Assembly (NCBI RefSeq): GCF_030813415.1
Contig: NZ_JAUSUF010000006.1
Span: 83,560 to 147,559, forward strand
DNA length: 64,000 nt
Direction of reading: 5' to 3'
Source: Eubacterium multiforme
GTDB taxonomy: Bacteria > Bacillota > Clostridia > Clostridiales > Clostridiaceae
In this document: positions 55,700 through 64,000 of the stretch, in pieces
Layout of the letters: the number at the start of each line of letters is the position of its first letter
Position numbering within the stretch: position 1 is the stretch's first letter
Program-made: the position numbers and the translations under genes
The notes under the pieces: generated by a model
What the model was told of the DNA's origin: nothing
Database searches by the model: none
The model's input: only the letters and a program-made list of their open reading frames with translations

Positions 55700-56821
55700 T
55701 TAAGATGCTATATTTTCTTCAACAGCAAATTGTGCAATAATCTTTATTTTTTCTTCGTTAACATCTAAAACATCATAAGTTTTACCTACAATCTTTGCTT
55801 CATTAGTTAAATCTTTTTTAAGAAACTCTTCAAGCTTTTTAATGGATTCCTCTACAACCTTTTCTTTATTTAAGTCTAATTTTTTACTTTTCATTTCATA
55901 ATAATTAACAGACCTTAATATTCCATCTTTATCTTCTATTTTATCATAGTTTTTAAAAGAATTTATAGCCTTTTTTAAGTAAATTTTCTTTCCACCTAAG
56001 TTTATATAAATGTCACTATTTTTATTACCTGTTCTCTCTAATTTTTCTCCTCTTATTTGTATCTCTAAAGTTCTTTCATAAAAAACTGTTGCAATTACTA
56101 CTCCTTGTGGATTAACTTCATACTTTTCATCCATGTCCCCATCATAAGGATAGATTAAAGTATCTCCTTCCTTAACCATATCTCCTGGATTTACAGCTGC
56201 TGTTCCAAACTTTGTATAAACTCTTTTTACCTCTCCATCTTTTTTTGCAACAACACCTTTATCATAAGCATCTAAAAGTTTTGGAGGATTAACTTTCTCC
56301 TCTACTTTAATTTTTAAACTTGAACCTTCCATTCTAGCTCTAACCCATAATATTTCTGGACTATAATCTTCTATTTTCTTTTCTAAATCATAAACATTAA
56401 TTTTACTTTTGCTCATTCCTTGGTGAATACCTAAATTGTTAACCATTTTTCTAACTTCAAAAGGAGAAACATTTTTTTCTGTTTCTATATCAATTGCCCA
56501 TATAAATGTTGATAATAAAAATAATATTATTAAAAATATTCCTCCACCTATTACAAAGGAAAGTCTCTTTTTTATTTTAGATAACTTAATTATAGTTCCT
56601 TTTCTTTTTAATATTTTAATTTTTCCATTACATCTTTTAACTATCTTTTTTACATCCTCATAATCTTCCCCGTATATGTTCATAGTAAATGTAGCTGCAT
56701 TAATTTTTCTTACATTGTCAGCTCTTATGTTATTTTTCCATAATGCATTTAACATTTGTTCTGTTTTTATAAGGGTTATTTCTACAGTTATTATTGTTAA
56801 TTTTTTAGTATTAAAATTCAT
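55700..56821 (-). CDS. yqfD: Sporulation protein YqfD
   Basis: The 373-aa YqfD family protein has an N-terminal domain (1-85), a membrane helix (about 88-112, GGGIFLIILFLLSTFIWAID) and an outer domain with two repeats. It is a stage IV sporulation membrane protein. Its ATG overlaps the yqfC stop by 4 bp (ATGA). Confidence 0.92.
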   Translation of the reverse strand: MNFNTKKLTIITVEITLIKTEQMLNALWKNNIRADNVRKINAATFTMNIYGEDYEDVKKIVKRCNGKIKILKRKGTIIKLSKIKKRLSFVIGGGIFLIILFLLSTFIWAIDIETEKNVSPFEVRKMVNNLGIHQGMSKSKINVYDLEKKIEDYSPEILWVRARMEGSSLKIKVEEKVNPPKLLDAYDKGVVAKKDGEVKRVYTKFGTAAVNPGDMVKEGDTLIYPYDGDMDEKYEVNPQGVVIATVFYERTLEIQIRGEKLERTGNKNSDIYINLGGKKIYLKKAINSFKNYDKIEDKDGILRSVNYYEMKSKKLDLNKEKVVEESIKKLEEFLKKDLTNEAKIVGKTYDVLDVNEEKIKIIAQFAVEENIAS

Positions 56822-57105
56822 TTTTCTAAATCTCCATAACTAATTCCTAAAAATTTTCCTGAAACAACAATAGTTTCATCTGCTATATACAAAATTTCAA
56901 GATTATTTCCTTCTACCTTAACAACCCCTTTTTTAGTTTTAATTTTTATATAATCATTATCAAAACTTTCAATTCCTTTATGATTTTCAATTGAAATTTC
57001 CCTATCTCCTATAACAGTTATCTTAGGTAAATCAAGCATAACTTCTTTAGGTAAGTCTATTTTTTCTAAAAGCTTCTCTTTCTTTTCTAATAAATTCCCT
57101 TTCAC
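56818..57105 (-). CDS. yqfC: Sporulation protein YqfC
   Basis: A 95-aa protein with VMLDLPKITVIGDREISIEN, the YqfC signature. Start GTG 57105 is chosen because GGGAGAGAG lies upstream and the length then fits the family; ATG 57138 would add 11 residues and has no ribosome binding site. Overlaps yqfD by 4 bp. Confidence 0.85.
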   Translation of the reverse strand: MKGNLLEKKEKLLEKIDLPKEVMLDLPKITVIGDREISIENHKGIESFDNDYIKIKTKKGVVKVEGNNLEILYIADETIVVSGKFLGISYGDLEK

Positions 57106-57173
57106 TTCACACACTCTCTCCCACAATATTTCTATCATAGTAATTTATGATTTTTTTTTAATTTTAATACCAA

Positions 57174-57225
57174 AAAGAAGCTATCACATTACTGAATTAA
57201 AAATCCATTAGTGATAGCTTCCTCT
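57174..57225 (-). terminator. Intrinsic terminator of the frame-split gene
   Basis: GAAGCTATCAC and GTGATAGCTTC form an 11-bp stem with a long loop, followed by TTTTTGG on the leftward strand. Confidence 0.8.
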
Positions 57226-57264
57226 TTATATAAGTTTTAAATTTTCTAAATTTCATATTATATT

Positions 57265-57710
57265 TTAACTAATATGTTCCTTATTTTTCAAATAATAGGC
57301 TTCTTCTATAAAATCATATTCATTCTTAATAGATTTTAGTATATTAAAGGGATCTTTAAGCTTTATTCCTCGTTCATAAAAATATAAGAACATATTATAA
57401 AAATATTTTCTTTCTTTTGAATCAGGATAAAATGCTTGACTTAAATCTAATCTTATTTCTTCTCCATTTTTAAGCAACAGATGACATTGAAATCTTTCTC
57501 TAACATTATAAAGATATCTAGGTCTAAATTTAAAAGTCCAAATCCATTAACAGTAAAATATGAATAATACCTTTTAAAATCAAAAAAGCCTACAGAAGAT
57601 GTAAGATTTTTTGATATTTTTATTATGTATACGTATTCTTGTTTTAGATGATTAAACAACCATTTAATAGTAATTACTATATCTATTTTATATTTCTCAC
57701 AACATAACAA
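57265..57710 (-). pseudogene. Unknown protein split in two overlapping frames at a slippery heptamer
   Basis: Two adjacent leftward frames (85 codons from 57710, and 70 or more codons ending at 57265) together give one coherent protein of about 148 aa if the ribosome moves back one base at 57534-57528. There the zero-frame codons are ctt tta aat, containing T TTA AAT, a classical -1 slippery heptamer. The second frame continues FRPRYLYNVRERFQCHLLLK and then NGEEIRLDLSQAFYPDSKER, much more protein-like than the zero-frame tail. Either programmed frameshifting, a one-base indel mutation or a sequencing error explains it. I do not recognise the family. Own terminator downstream. Confidence 0.7.
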
Positions 57711-57737
57711 AAAGGACTCTAAAAGAGTCCTCTATTG

Positions 57738-58193
57738 CTATTTATTATTTATTAAATAATTTTTCACTATTTGACTTACAAGTTTGCCATCAGCTCTTCC
57801 AACTGTTTTTGGTCTAACTAATGCCATAACTTTTCCCATGTCTTTTATGCTATTTGCACCCGCTTCTATAGCTGCTTCCTTAACGATTTGTACAATTTCT
57901 TCTTCGCTTAATTGCTGAGGAAGGTAATCTAGCAAGATCTTAATTTCAGCATTAGCTTCATCAACTAAATCTTGTCTGTTACCTTTTTCAAACTCAAGCA
58001 CAGCTTCTCTTCTTTGCTTGACTTCTCTAGCTAATATTTCAGTAGCTTCACTATCTTCAACTTTTCTATTATCTGTTTTTTCAACTAATAGAATAGCTGC
58101 TTTAGCAGTACTTAATACATTAGCCCTAAATTTGTCTTTTGCCTTTAAAGCAGTTTTCCAATCTTCTTGAAGTCTCTCTTTAATTGTTGGCAT
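57738..58193 (-). CDS. yqeY: YqeY / GatB-like C-terminal domain protein
   Basis: The 151-aa protein has the GatB/YqeY fold: LQEDWKTALKAKDKFRANVL at the N-terminus, REVKQRREAVLEFEKGNRQD in the middle and SIKDMGKVMALVRPKTVGRA near the C-terminus. A tRNA-binding role is suggested by its relation to GatB. Conserved partner of rpsU, 23 bp downstream of it. Confidence 0.93.
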   Translation of the reverse strand: MPTIKERLQEDWKTALKAKDKFRANVLSTAKAAILLVEKTDNRKVEDSEATEILAREVKQRREAVLEFEKGNRQDLVDEANAEIKILLDYLPQQLSEEEIVQIVKEAAIEAGANSIKDMGKVMALVRPKTVGRADGKLVSQIVKNYLINNK

Positions 58194-58216
58194 TTCCTAT
58201 ACCTTCTTTCAAAATA

Positions 58217-58393
58217 CTACTTGAACTTTCTCTTTCTAGCAGCTTCTGATTTCTTTTTCTTCTTTACGCTTGGCTTTTCGTAATGTTCTCTCTTTCTAAC
58301 TTCTGAAAGAACTCCAGCTCTAGCACATTTTCTTTTAAATCTTCTTAACGCACTTTCAAGTGTTTCGTTTTCTCCAACTTTTATTTCTGACAT
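58217..58393 (-). CDS. rpsU: Ribosomal protein bS21
   Basis: The 58-aa protein begins [20 protein letters not shown] and is followed by a strongly basic tail ending RKRKFK, matching bS21 of Firmicutes. A GGAGGGAGG site precedes ATG 58393 and a sigma-A promoter lies at 58463-58492. It helps the small subunit bind mRNA. Operon with yqeY. Confidence 0.97.
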   Translation of the reverse strand: MSEIKVGENETLESALRRFKRKCARAGVLSEVRKREHYEKPSVKKKKKSEAARKRKFK

Positions 58394-58462
58394 CTATTAT
58401 CCCTCCCTCCGCTAGCTTAAATTATCAATTCAATCAGCTACGGGCTTAATAACACAAGCTAT

Positions 58463-58492
58463 ATTATACATTATTCACATTAATTGTGTCAA
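58463..58492 (-). promoter_or_regulatory. Consensus promoter of rpsU-yqeY
   Basis: Read leftward, TTGACA (58492-58487), an 18-bp spacer and TATAAT (58468-58463), both perfect hexamers. Confidence 0.85.
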
Positions 58493-58510
58493 TAATTTCT
58501 GGAAACATTT

Positions 58511-58855
58511 TTAACCTGGTGGCCATTTTAATTCTCTACCACCCAGAACATGGAAATGCATATGGTCAACAGTTTGACCTCCATCCACACCACAATTATT
58601 TACTATTCTATATCCATTCTCTGATATTCCTAAGTCTTTTGCAAGTTTTCCTACAACCTCAAAAATATGTGCAATAATTTTTGAGTTTTCTTCTGTAATT
58701 AAATTAGCACTTTTTATATGTTCCTTAGGTATAACTAAAAAATGAACTGGTGCTTCTGGATTTATATCATAAAAAGCATATACAAATTCATCTTCATATA
58801 TTTTCTTTGATGGAATATCTCCATTAATTATTTTACAAAAAATACAATCTGACAT
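58511..58855 (-). CDS. HIT-family nucleotide hydrolase
   Basis: The 114-aa histidine-triad protein has CIFCKI at the N-terminus and the triad VDHMHFHVLGG. It hydrolyses nucleoside phosphoramidates or similar; the physiological substrate is open. AAAGGGGGTG precedes ATG. Follows mtaB by 35 bp. Confidence 0.92.
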   Translation of the reverse strand: MSDCIFCKIINGDIPSKKIYEDEFVYAFYDINPEAPVHFLVIPKEHIKSANLITEENSKIIAHIFEVVGKLAKDLGISENGYRIVNNCGVDGGQTVDHMHFHVLGGRELKWPPG

Positions 58856-58890
58856 AAATTCACCCCCTTTAAAGCAGAGTAATTACTATT

Positions 58891-60198
58891 TTATTTTATC
58901 ACTTTTCCCTCTGCATAGTCACCCTTTGATTTTAAAATTTTAACTTTTACTATATTTCCTATATCATTTTTTGATGCTCCATCTACATGAACCTTAACAA
59001 AGTTTCTAGTATATCCTTCATATATACCTTCATCTCCCTTTACTTCCTGTTCAATTAAAACGCCCATTTCTCTTCCAATTAAACCTTCTGTAAAGTTACC
59101 TTCATTTTTCTCATTAAGTTCAATTAACTTTTTGCTTCTTTCTTCTTTTTTGTTTCCGTCAATTTGATCTTTCATATCTGCAGCTTTAGTTCCTGTTCTT
59201 GGACTAAATTTAAATATATGAGTTTTAGTTAATTTATTTCTTTTTAAGAATTCATATGTTTCATTAAATTCTTCATCTGTTTCTCCTGGGAAACCAACAA
59301 TTACATCAGTTGTTATTGAAGCGTCCTTTAAATTTTCTCTTAAAACATTAACTATTCTCTCATATTCAGCAGCTGTATATCTTCTATTCATTCTCTTTAA
59401 AGTGGCATCACATCCACTTTGAAGGGATAAATGGAACTGTGGACAAAGCTTTTTCATATTTTTAACCTTTTCTACTACATCATCTGAGAAAAAGGCTGGT
59501 TCAATAGATCCAATTCTAACTCTTTCTATTCCATCTATTTTTTCTATTTCTTCAAGAAGAGTTACTAAATTAACATTTCCTTCTAAATCAAGTCCATAAG
59601 ATGCAGTATGTATTCCAGATAGTATTACTTCTTTAAATCCATGTTCTGCAAGCTTTCTTATTTCATCTAAAACATTATTAAAATCCTTTGAACAAACTGC
59701 TCCTCTAGTATAAGGAATTAAACAATATGCACAAAATCTATTACATCCATCTTGTATCTTTAAGAAGGCTCTTGTTTTATCTCTATAATCTTCTATTTTT
59801 AATTCTTCAAAATGTTTATTTCTAAGAACTCCACCAACTTGGATTTGAGGTTTTTTCTCATCCATTGCCTTATTTACATAATATACAATGTCTCCCTTAT
59901 TTCTAGTTCCAAGTACAACATCAACACCTTCAATGCCAGAAACTTCCTTAGGAGCAATTTGAGAATAACATCCAACAACTGCTATTATTGCATCAGGATT
60001 TAATCTTCTAGCTCTTCCTATAATCTGTCTTGATTTTTTATCTCCCATATTTGTCACTGAACATGTATTTACAACATAAACATCAGCAATTTCTGTAAAA
60101 TCTACAACTTCATATCCTTCTCTTACAAATTTTTCAGTCATTGCCTCTGATTCATACATATTTACTCTACATCCTAATGTAGCAAATGCAACTTTCAT
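58891..60198 (-). CDS. mtaB: tRNA t6A37 methylthiotransferase MtaB
   Basis: The 435-aa radical-SAM enzyme adds a methylthio group to t6A37 of tRNA. An N-terminal UPF0004 domain with three cluster cysteines (CRVN, TCSV, GCYSQ), the CNRFCAYC radical SAM motif and a C-terminal TRAM domain (about 370-435) are present. Its ATG overlaps the rsmE stop by one base. Confidence 0.95.
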   Translation of the reverse strand: MKVAFATLGCRVNMYESEAMTEKFVREGYEVVDFTEIADVYVVNTCSVTNMGDKKSRQIIGRARRLNPDAIIAVVGCYSQIAPKEVSGIEGVDVVLGTRNKGDIVYYVNKAMDEKKPQIQVGGVLRNKHFEELKIEDYRDKTRAFLKIQDGCNRFCAYCLIPYTRGAVCSKDFNNVLDEIRKLAEHGFKEVILSGIHTASYGLDLEGNVNLVTLLEEIEKIDGIERVRIGSIEPAFFSDDVVEKVKNMKKLCPQFHLSLQSGCDATLKRMNRRYTAAEYERIVNVLRENLKDASITTDVIVGFPGETDEEFNETYEFLKRNKLTKTHIFKFSPRTGTKAADMKDQIDGNKKEERSKKLIELNEKNEGNFTEGLIGREMGVLIEQEVKGDEGIYEGYTRNFVKVHVDGASKNDIGNIVKVKILKSKGDYAEGKVIK

Positions 60199-60947
60199 TA
60201 AATACTTCCTCCTAGATCTCCTAATTCATATTGAATTAATGAGGTAGCTACAAAACCTGCGGTTTCTGTTCTAAGAATTCTTTTCCCTAGAGTTATAATA
60301 TAAGCTCCCCCATCTTTTAATTTTTTAATTTCACTTTCGCAAAATCCACCTTCTGGCCCTATGACTATACCAACTCTTTTTATATTTTCTATATTTATAT
60401 CCTTCATAAGTCCTTTAATCCCATAGTCTTCTTTATTTTCGTATGGGACTATAATTAAATCAAAGGTATTTATTTCATTTATTAATTCGTCCAATTTAAT
60501 TGGATTTAAAACCTTTGGAATTACACTTCTCTTACTTTGTTTACAAGCTTCAAGTGCTATTCTATTTAATCTATCTAGCTTTTTAAAATCACCTTTAAGT
60601 TTAACATCCACTCTTTCAGTTATTAAAGGTATAAATTCACTAATGCCAAGTTCTGTTCCTTTTTGAACTATTAAATCCATTTTTTGAGCTTTAGGCATTC
60701 CTTGAAATAATACTATTTCAACATTGCTTTCATTATTTACATTTAATTTTTCAATTATATCTAAGGTAACTTCACTTTTGGTTATTTCTTTAATTTTTGC
60801 TAAATATTCTGTTCCTTCACAATTGTTTAAGACTACTTCTTCCCCTTCTGTTAATCTTAAAACTTTATAAATATGTTTAACATCTTCCCCTACTATTTTG
60901 CAAGTATCTTCAAATATATATTCTGATGGGGTAAAAAACTTATGCAT
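60198..60947 (-). CDS. rsmE: 16S rRNA (uracil1498-N3)-methyltransferase RsmE
   Basis: The 249-aa SPOUT methyltransferase has the knotted SAM site IGPEGGFCESEI and LGKRILRTETAG, and an N-terminal PUA-like domain. It methylates U1498 of 16S rRNA. Lies between prmA and mtaB in the conserved run. Confidence 0.94.
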   Translation of the reverse strand: MHKFFTPSEYIFEDTCKIVGEDVKHIYKVLRLTEGEEVVLNNCEGTEYLAKIKEITKSEVTLDIIEKLNVNNESNVEIVLFQGMPKAQKMDLIVQKGTELGISEFIPLITERVDVKLKGDFKKLDRLNRIALEACKQSKRSVIPKVLNPIKLDELINEINTFDLIIVPYENKEDYGIKGLMKDINIENIKRVGIVIGPEGGFCESEIKKLKDGGAYIITLGKRILRTETAGFVATSLIQYELGDLGGSI

Positions 60948-60965
60948 TTAATTTTCACCTAACCT

Positions 60966-61907
60966 TTATTTTGCTTTTGCAATAATGCAATTCCATTCTC
61001 CATCTTTATTAACTTTAATTACTTCAAAACCTGACTCTTCTAATTTATCAGTAACCATTTTAACTCTTTCATGAATTATACCTGATGTTATAAACATTCC
61101 ACCTGATTTTAAAACTCTCTTAACATCATCTATAAGAATGCATATTACTTCAGCAATAATATTTGCAACAACTATATCAGCTTTTCCTTCAATTACTTCA
61201 ACTAAATTTCCATAAAGAATTTCTATATTATCTAAATTATTATATCCTACATTTTCTTTAGCTGATTCAACTGCTACTGGATCTAAATCTACTCCAACAG
61301 CTTTTTTAGCTCCAAGTTTAGCTGCTGCTATTGCAAGTATACCAGAACCTGTTCCTACATCAAACACAGTACTATCTTTTTCTACGTACTTTTCTAAAGC
61401 TTGAATACACATCTTTGTTGTTTCATGATCTCCTGTACCAAATGCCATGCCTGGATCTAATTCAACAACTAAGTCTCCTTCATTTTCTTTATATTTTTCC
61501 CATATTGGTTTAACAACTATATGTTCTCCAACCTTTGAAGGTTTATAATATTTTTTCCAGTTATTAGCCCAATCCTCTTCATGAGTTTTTGTAACCTCAA
61601 CTTTTCCTTCTCCAACATCAAATCCCATATTTCTTATTTCTTCTACTTTTTCTTTAACATATGTAATTACTTCATCTATATTATCTTCTTCTGAAAAATA
61701 TCCTTTAACTACTGCATATTTTCCTTTATGTTCTAAAACATTTATATCTGCAAAATCCCAAGTTAATGGTCCTTGTTCTCTTTCTAATATATCATTAGGG
61801 TCTTCAACTGATACCCCTTTGCAATCTAATATATAAAAAATACCTTCTATAGGTTCAAGTGCCTCACTTTTAGTAATAACTTTTACTTCAATCCATGATC
61901 CTTCCAT
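60966..61907 (-). CDS. prmA: Ribosomal protein L11 methyltransferase PrmA
   Basis: The 313-aa enzyme trimethylates uL11. The substrate-recognition domain (1-95) precedes the methyltransferase with ELDPGMAFGTGDHETTK, VFDVGTGSGILAIAAAKLGA and VVANIIAEVI. ATG 61907 follows AAAGGAATG. This is the canonical copy in the canonical place; a paralogue lies at 32579. The usual dnaJ/dnaK genes upstream are absent. Confidence 0.95.
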   Translation of the reverse strand: MEGSWIEVKVITKSEALEPIEGIFYILDCKGVSVEDPNDILEREQGPLTWDFADINVLEHKGKYAVVKGYFSEEDNIDEVITYVKEKVEEIRNMGFDVGEGKVEVTKTHEEDWANNWKKYYKPSKVGEHIVVKPIWEKYKENEGDLVVELDPGMAFGTGDHETTKMCIQALEKYVEKDSTVFDVGTGSGILAIAAAKLGAKKAVGVDLDPVAVESAKENVGYNNLDNIEILYGNLVEVIEGKADIVVANIIAEVICILIDDVKRVLKSGGMFITSGIIHERVKMVTDKLEESGFEVIKVNKDGEWNCIIAKAK

Positions 61908-62083
61908 GAAATTCATTCCTTTCTTTTCATTAATTAATGAACTTAATAAATAATTTTACCCTTTTTAAATGAACTCTGTCAAGAAAAGGGCAAATATATA
62001 ATAAAAACTACCTATAAGATTAATTGCATATAGAGAAATAATTAAATTATTAATGATACAAAAATATATTACATTTAAAAAAT

Positions 62084-62124
62084 GGCTATATAAAAATGAT
62101 ATAAACTATCATTTTTATATAGCC
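62084..62124 (-). terminator. Intrinsic terminator of the C69 dipeptidase gene
   Basis: GGCTATATAAAAATGATA and its complement form a perfect 18-bp stem with a 5-base loop; on the leftward strand ATTTTTTAAAT follows. It starts 10 bases after the stop. Confidence 0.92.
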
Positions 62125-62133
62125 AAATTATTT

Positions 62134-63540
62134 TTATAAATTTTTATCCATATCAAATGTTAATTTTGAAAGATCAAGGCTATTAACTACTAATTCTCCA
62201 ATATATTTCATTGTTAAATCACGCATTTTTGAAACAATTTCATGATTTTTATTAGTTAAGAATTCAGTTAACTCATTACCACTTAATGATGAAGCCTCTT
62301 TATCTGTGTTTGAAACCATTCTTATTAATTGTTCACGACAACTCTTTAAATAATCTATATCAGATTGAATTAATTTACTATAGTGACCTTCTACTAATGC
62401 AGTTACAGTACGATACATCCAATAAGCATCATCTAAATTCCATTCAAGCTTTGTATTATTATAGCTTGGATCTGAGTCAGTAGAATTTCCGTAGAATGGA
62501 AGATATGGAGTATGAGCTGGAACACCTACACAAATCCACATAATTGTAGATAATTCATCTTTAACATTATTTCTAACTTGCATTACATGAGAGTTTTGAG
62601 TTCTATTTAGAGATATTGGTCTAAATAAAAGTTTTTCACATTCTGTTCCTTTTCCATATGGATCATAAATTGTTTCATCATAGTGAGAACTTAAAATATA
62701 TTCTGCATCCTCTACAGATAATTTTCTATTTGCATGAAATATAAATGGTAAATCACTAGAATCAGGTTCTTGTTTTATTTCTGGATTAAAATATTTTTGT
62801 CCAAACCAAACTCTTGGAGTATTATAGTGACGATCCTTTTCTGTATCTGTTCCAAAAATTTTACGGAAGTTCCATCCAGATAAATTTGTATTTAAATTAT
62901 GTTCTTCTACAAATTCTCTAATTCCTTCTGACCACATAAAGTTTTCAGTATCATTAAAATCTACTTCTTGAATAGCTACTTGATTTGCTATTACACAACA
63001 TCCATCATCAGGTATTCTTTCTGCTACCCAGTGATGTCCTGTTACTATTTCCATATACCAAATATCATTTTTATCACTAAATATAACACCATTTCCTTCA
63101 GCAGAACCATGTTCTTTAATTAAATTACCTAAGTATTCAACACCTTCCTTTGCTGAAGTTATATAAGGAAGCACCATTATAGTCATAGAATCTTCTGCAA
63201 GTCCATCTGATAATAGTGGATCATAAGCTAAAACATGTTCATTTGCATATACACTTTCTGTTGCACTCATTCCTACATTTTTTTCATTAAATCCACTTTC
63301 ACCATAGATACCTTCTTTTTTAATATCAACATTTGGTACTAATTGATATCTAAAAGAAGACCTAGGAAGCTTTGTTTTAAATCCATTTTGATTTGAAGAA
63401 TACATGCCGCTTTGATTATTGTTAGCTGCTTGTACATAAAATCTTTGTGGATTATAAGGTTTAAAGGTATCATCATTTCTACCTATTATAGTTGACCCAT
63501 CAATTGAAGCTTTCTTTCCTATTAAGACAGTTGTACACAT
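62134..63540 (-). CDS. C69-family dipeptidase (PepD/PepV-A type)
   Basis: A 468-aa Ntn-hydrolase of the dipeptidase A family. Start ATG 63540 has TTGGAGATGA upstream and puts cysteine at position 2 (MCTTVLIGKKASIDGSTIIG), the autocatalytically exposed nucleophile of family C69. RNDDTF, the WAERIPDDGCCV segment and the C-terminal repeats fit the family. Cytoplasmic; it cleaves dipeptides to amino acids. An upstream in-frame start would add 15 residues ahead of the nucleophile and is rejected. Confidence 0.9.
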   Translation of the reverse strand: MCTTVLIGKKASIDGSTIIGRNDDTFKPYNPQRFYVQAANNNQSGMYSSNQNGFKTKLPRSSFRYQLVPNVDIKKEGIYGESGFNEKNVGMSATESVYANEHVLAYDPLLSDGLAEDSMTIMVLPYITSAKEGVEYLGNLIKEHGSAEGNGVIFSDKNDIWYMEIVTGHHWVAERIPDDGCCVIANQVAIQEVDFNDTENFMWSEGIREFVEEHNLNTNLSGWNFRKIFGTDTEKDRHYNTPRVWFGQKYFNPEIKQEPDSSDLPFIFHANRKLSVEDAEYILSSHYDETIYDPYGKGTECEKLLFRPISLNRTQNSHVMQVRNNVKDELSTIMWICVGVPAHTPYLPFYGNSTDSDPSYNNTKLEWNLDDAYWMYRTVTALVEGHYSKLIQSDIDYLKSCREQLIRMVSNTDKEASSLSGNELTEFLTNKNHEIVSKMRDLTMKYIGELVVNSLDLSKLTFDMDKNL

Positions 63541-63910
63541 ATTAAAATCATCTCCAATAAAAAAATTTTTAAGTTTTAAAATCAAATTGTAATTTGTATA
63601 ACAATCCTTTAAAGCTTTTCTATAATTTAAATGATATACCTTAAATTTTCTTTGTAAATAATCCTAAATTTTAATTATTAATATAGAAATTAGTAATTTA
63701 TAATATTTAATTTAGTTTTTTAAATGGATAATATAAGAAGGAGTAAGAAATCACAATTAATACTTACGATTTTATAATAGTTAACAAATCAGAATAACAT
63801 TTAGTAAACTTTATTAATAGGTAATGTTTTAGGTCCATGCTTATTTTAGAAATTCTTTTAAATTTACTAAATTACAAAAATACTTTCTATATCTATTTTT
63901 AAATAAATCA
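63541..63910. other. Intergenic stretch without a gene
   Basis: About 370 bp of AT-rich sequence upstream of the C69 gene. I see no coding frame, riboswitch or clear terminator. The promoter of the C69 gene should lie at its left end. Confidence 0.5.
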
Positions 63911-64000
63911 TGACCACCCGTAAAACGGGTGGTTTGCTCTAGCCCTATAAGGGCATGTTACTGGCTGTGCTACTCGCACATCGAAACGGTTTGCCAACCG
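63911..64000 (-). mobile_element. End of an IS605-type (TnpB) element with guide-RNA-like hairpins, cut by window edge
   Basis: The last 90 bases form four hairpins in a row: ACCACCCGT/ACGGGTGGT (63913-63933), GCCCT/AGGGC (63942-63954), GTGC/GCAC (about 63968-63980) and CGGTT/AACCG (about 63986-64000). This GC-rich structured end differs sharply from the surrounding AT-rich DNA and matches, from memory, the right end of clostridial and fusobacterial IS200/IS605 elements whose 3' end doubles as the TnpB guide-RNA scaffold. If so the transposase/TnpB gene lies beyond the right edge on the minus strand and the guide would be read from bases just left of 63911. Confidence 0.5.

Overview
The window is low-GC Firmicute DNA: very AT-rich, strong AGGAGG-type ribosome binding sites, many hairpin-plus-T-run terminators, and endospore genes (a gerA-type germinant receptor operon, yunB, yqfC/yqfD, a CotS-like kinase). 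Gene content and order (dgt-dnaG-rpoD-trmK-nif3; yqfC-yqfD-pgpH-ybeY-dgkA-cdd-era-recO; prmA-rsmE-mtaB-hit-rpsU-yqeY) point to Clostridium sensu stricto. The species cannot be named from the sequence alone.

Positions 1 to about 3800 are one end of an integrated mobile element (prophage or integrative element). Its early genes run leftward out of the window: a partial replication/winged-helix protein, a small excisionase-like protein and a Cro-like repressor. A CI-like repressor, a 62-aa cysteine-rich protein and a tyrosine integrase run rightward. The divergent promoter region holds three related 15-bp operators. A 480-nt gene-free stretch between repressor and integrase folds on paper into a multi-branched RNA and is the least explained part of the window. 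The chromosome resumes at yebC.

3.8-31.3 kb: yebC, yigZ, a MocR-type regulator, a nucleotidyltransferase, hflX with an unusual N-terminal JAMM-like domain, hpt, yunB, a class A penicillin-binding protein, two alanine/glycine:Na+ symporters (the second behind a tandem glycine riboswitch), a PepSY lipid-facing protein, YtxH/DUF948 proteins, a GNAT-DJ-1 fusion, the puuR-like-potABCD polyamine operon, ndk, acyP, a Cof-type phosphatase, the gerA/B/C-type operon and a 2-hydroxyacid dehydrogenase.

31.3-45.8 kb: TraX-like protein, a PrmA paralogue, a 3D-domain wall hydrolase, pdxST, small membrane proteins, RNase P RNA, then nif3-trmK-rpoD-dnaG-dgt (all leftward) and a CotS-family kinase.

45.8-64 kb: ppdK with its CcpN-like regulator and a set of matching operator repeats, a UBA/DUF4342 protein, then the long leftward housekeeping run recO-era-cdd-dgkA/PAP2-ybeY-pgpH-yqfD-yqfC, a gene split in two frames at a classical -1 slippery heptamer, yqeY-rpsU, hit, mtaB, rsmE, prmA and a C69 dipeptidase. 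The last ~90 bases are a chain of hairpins that look like the right end of an IS605/TnpB element with its guide-RNA scaffold.
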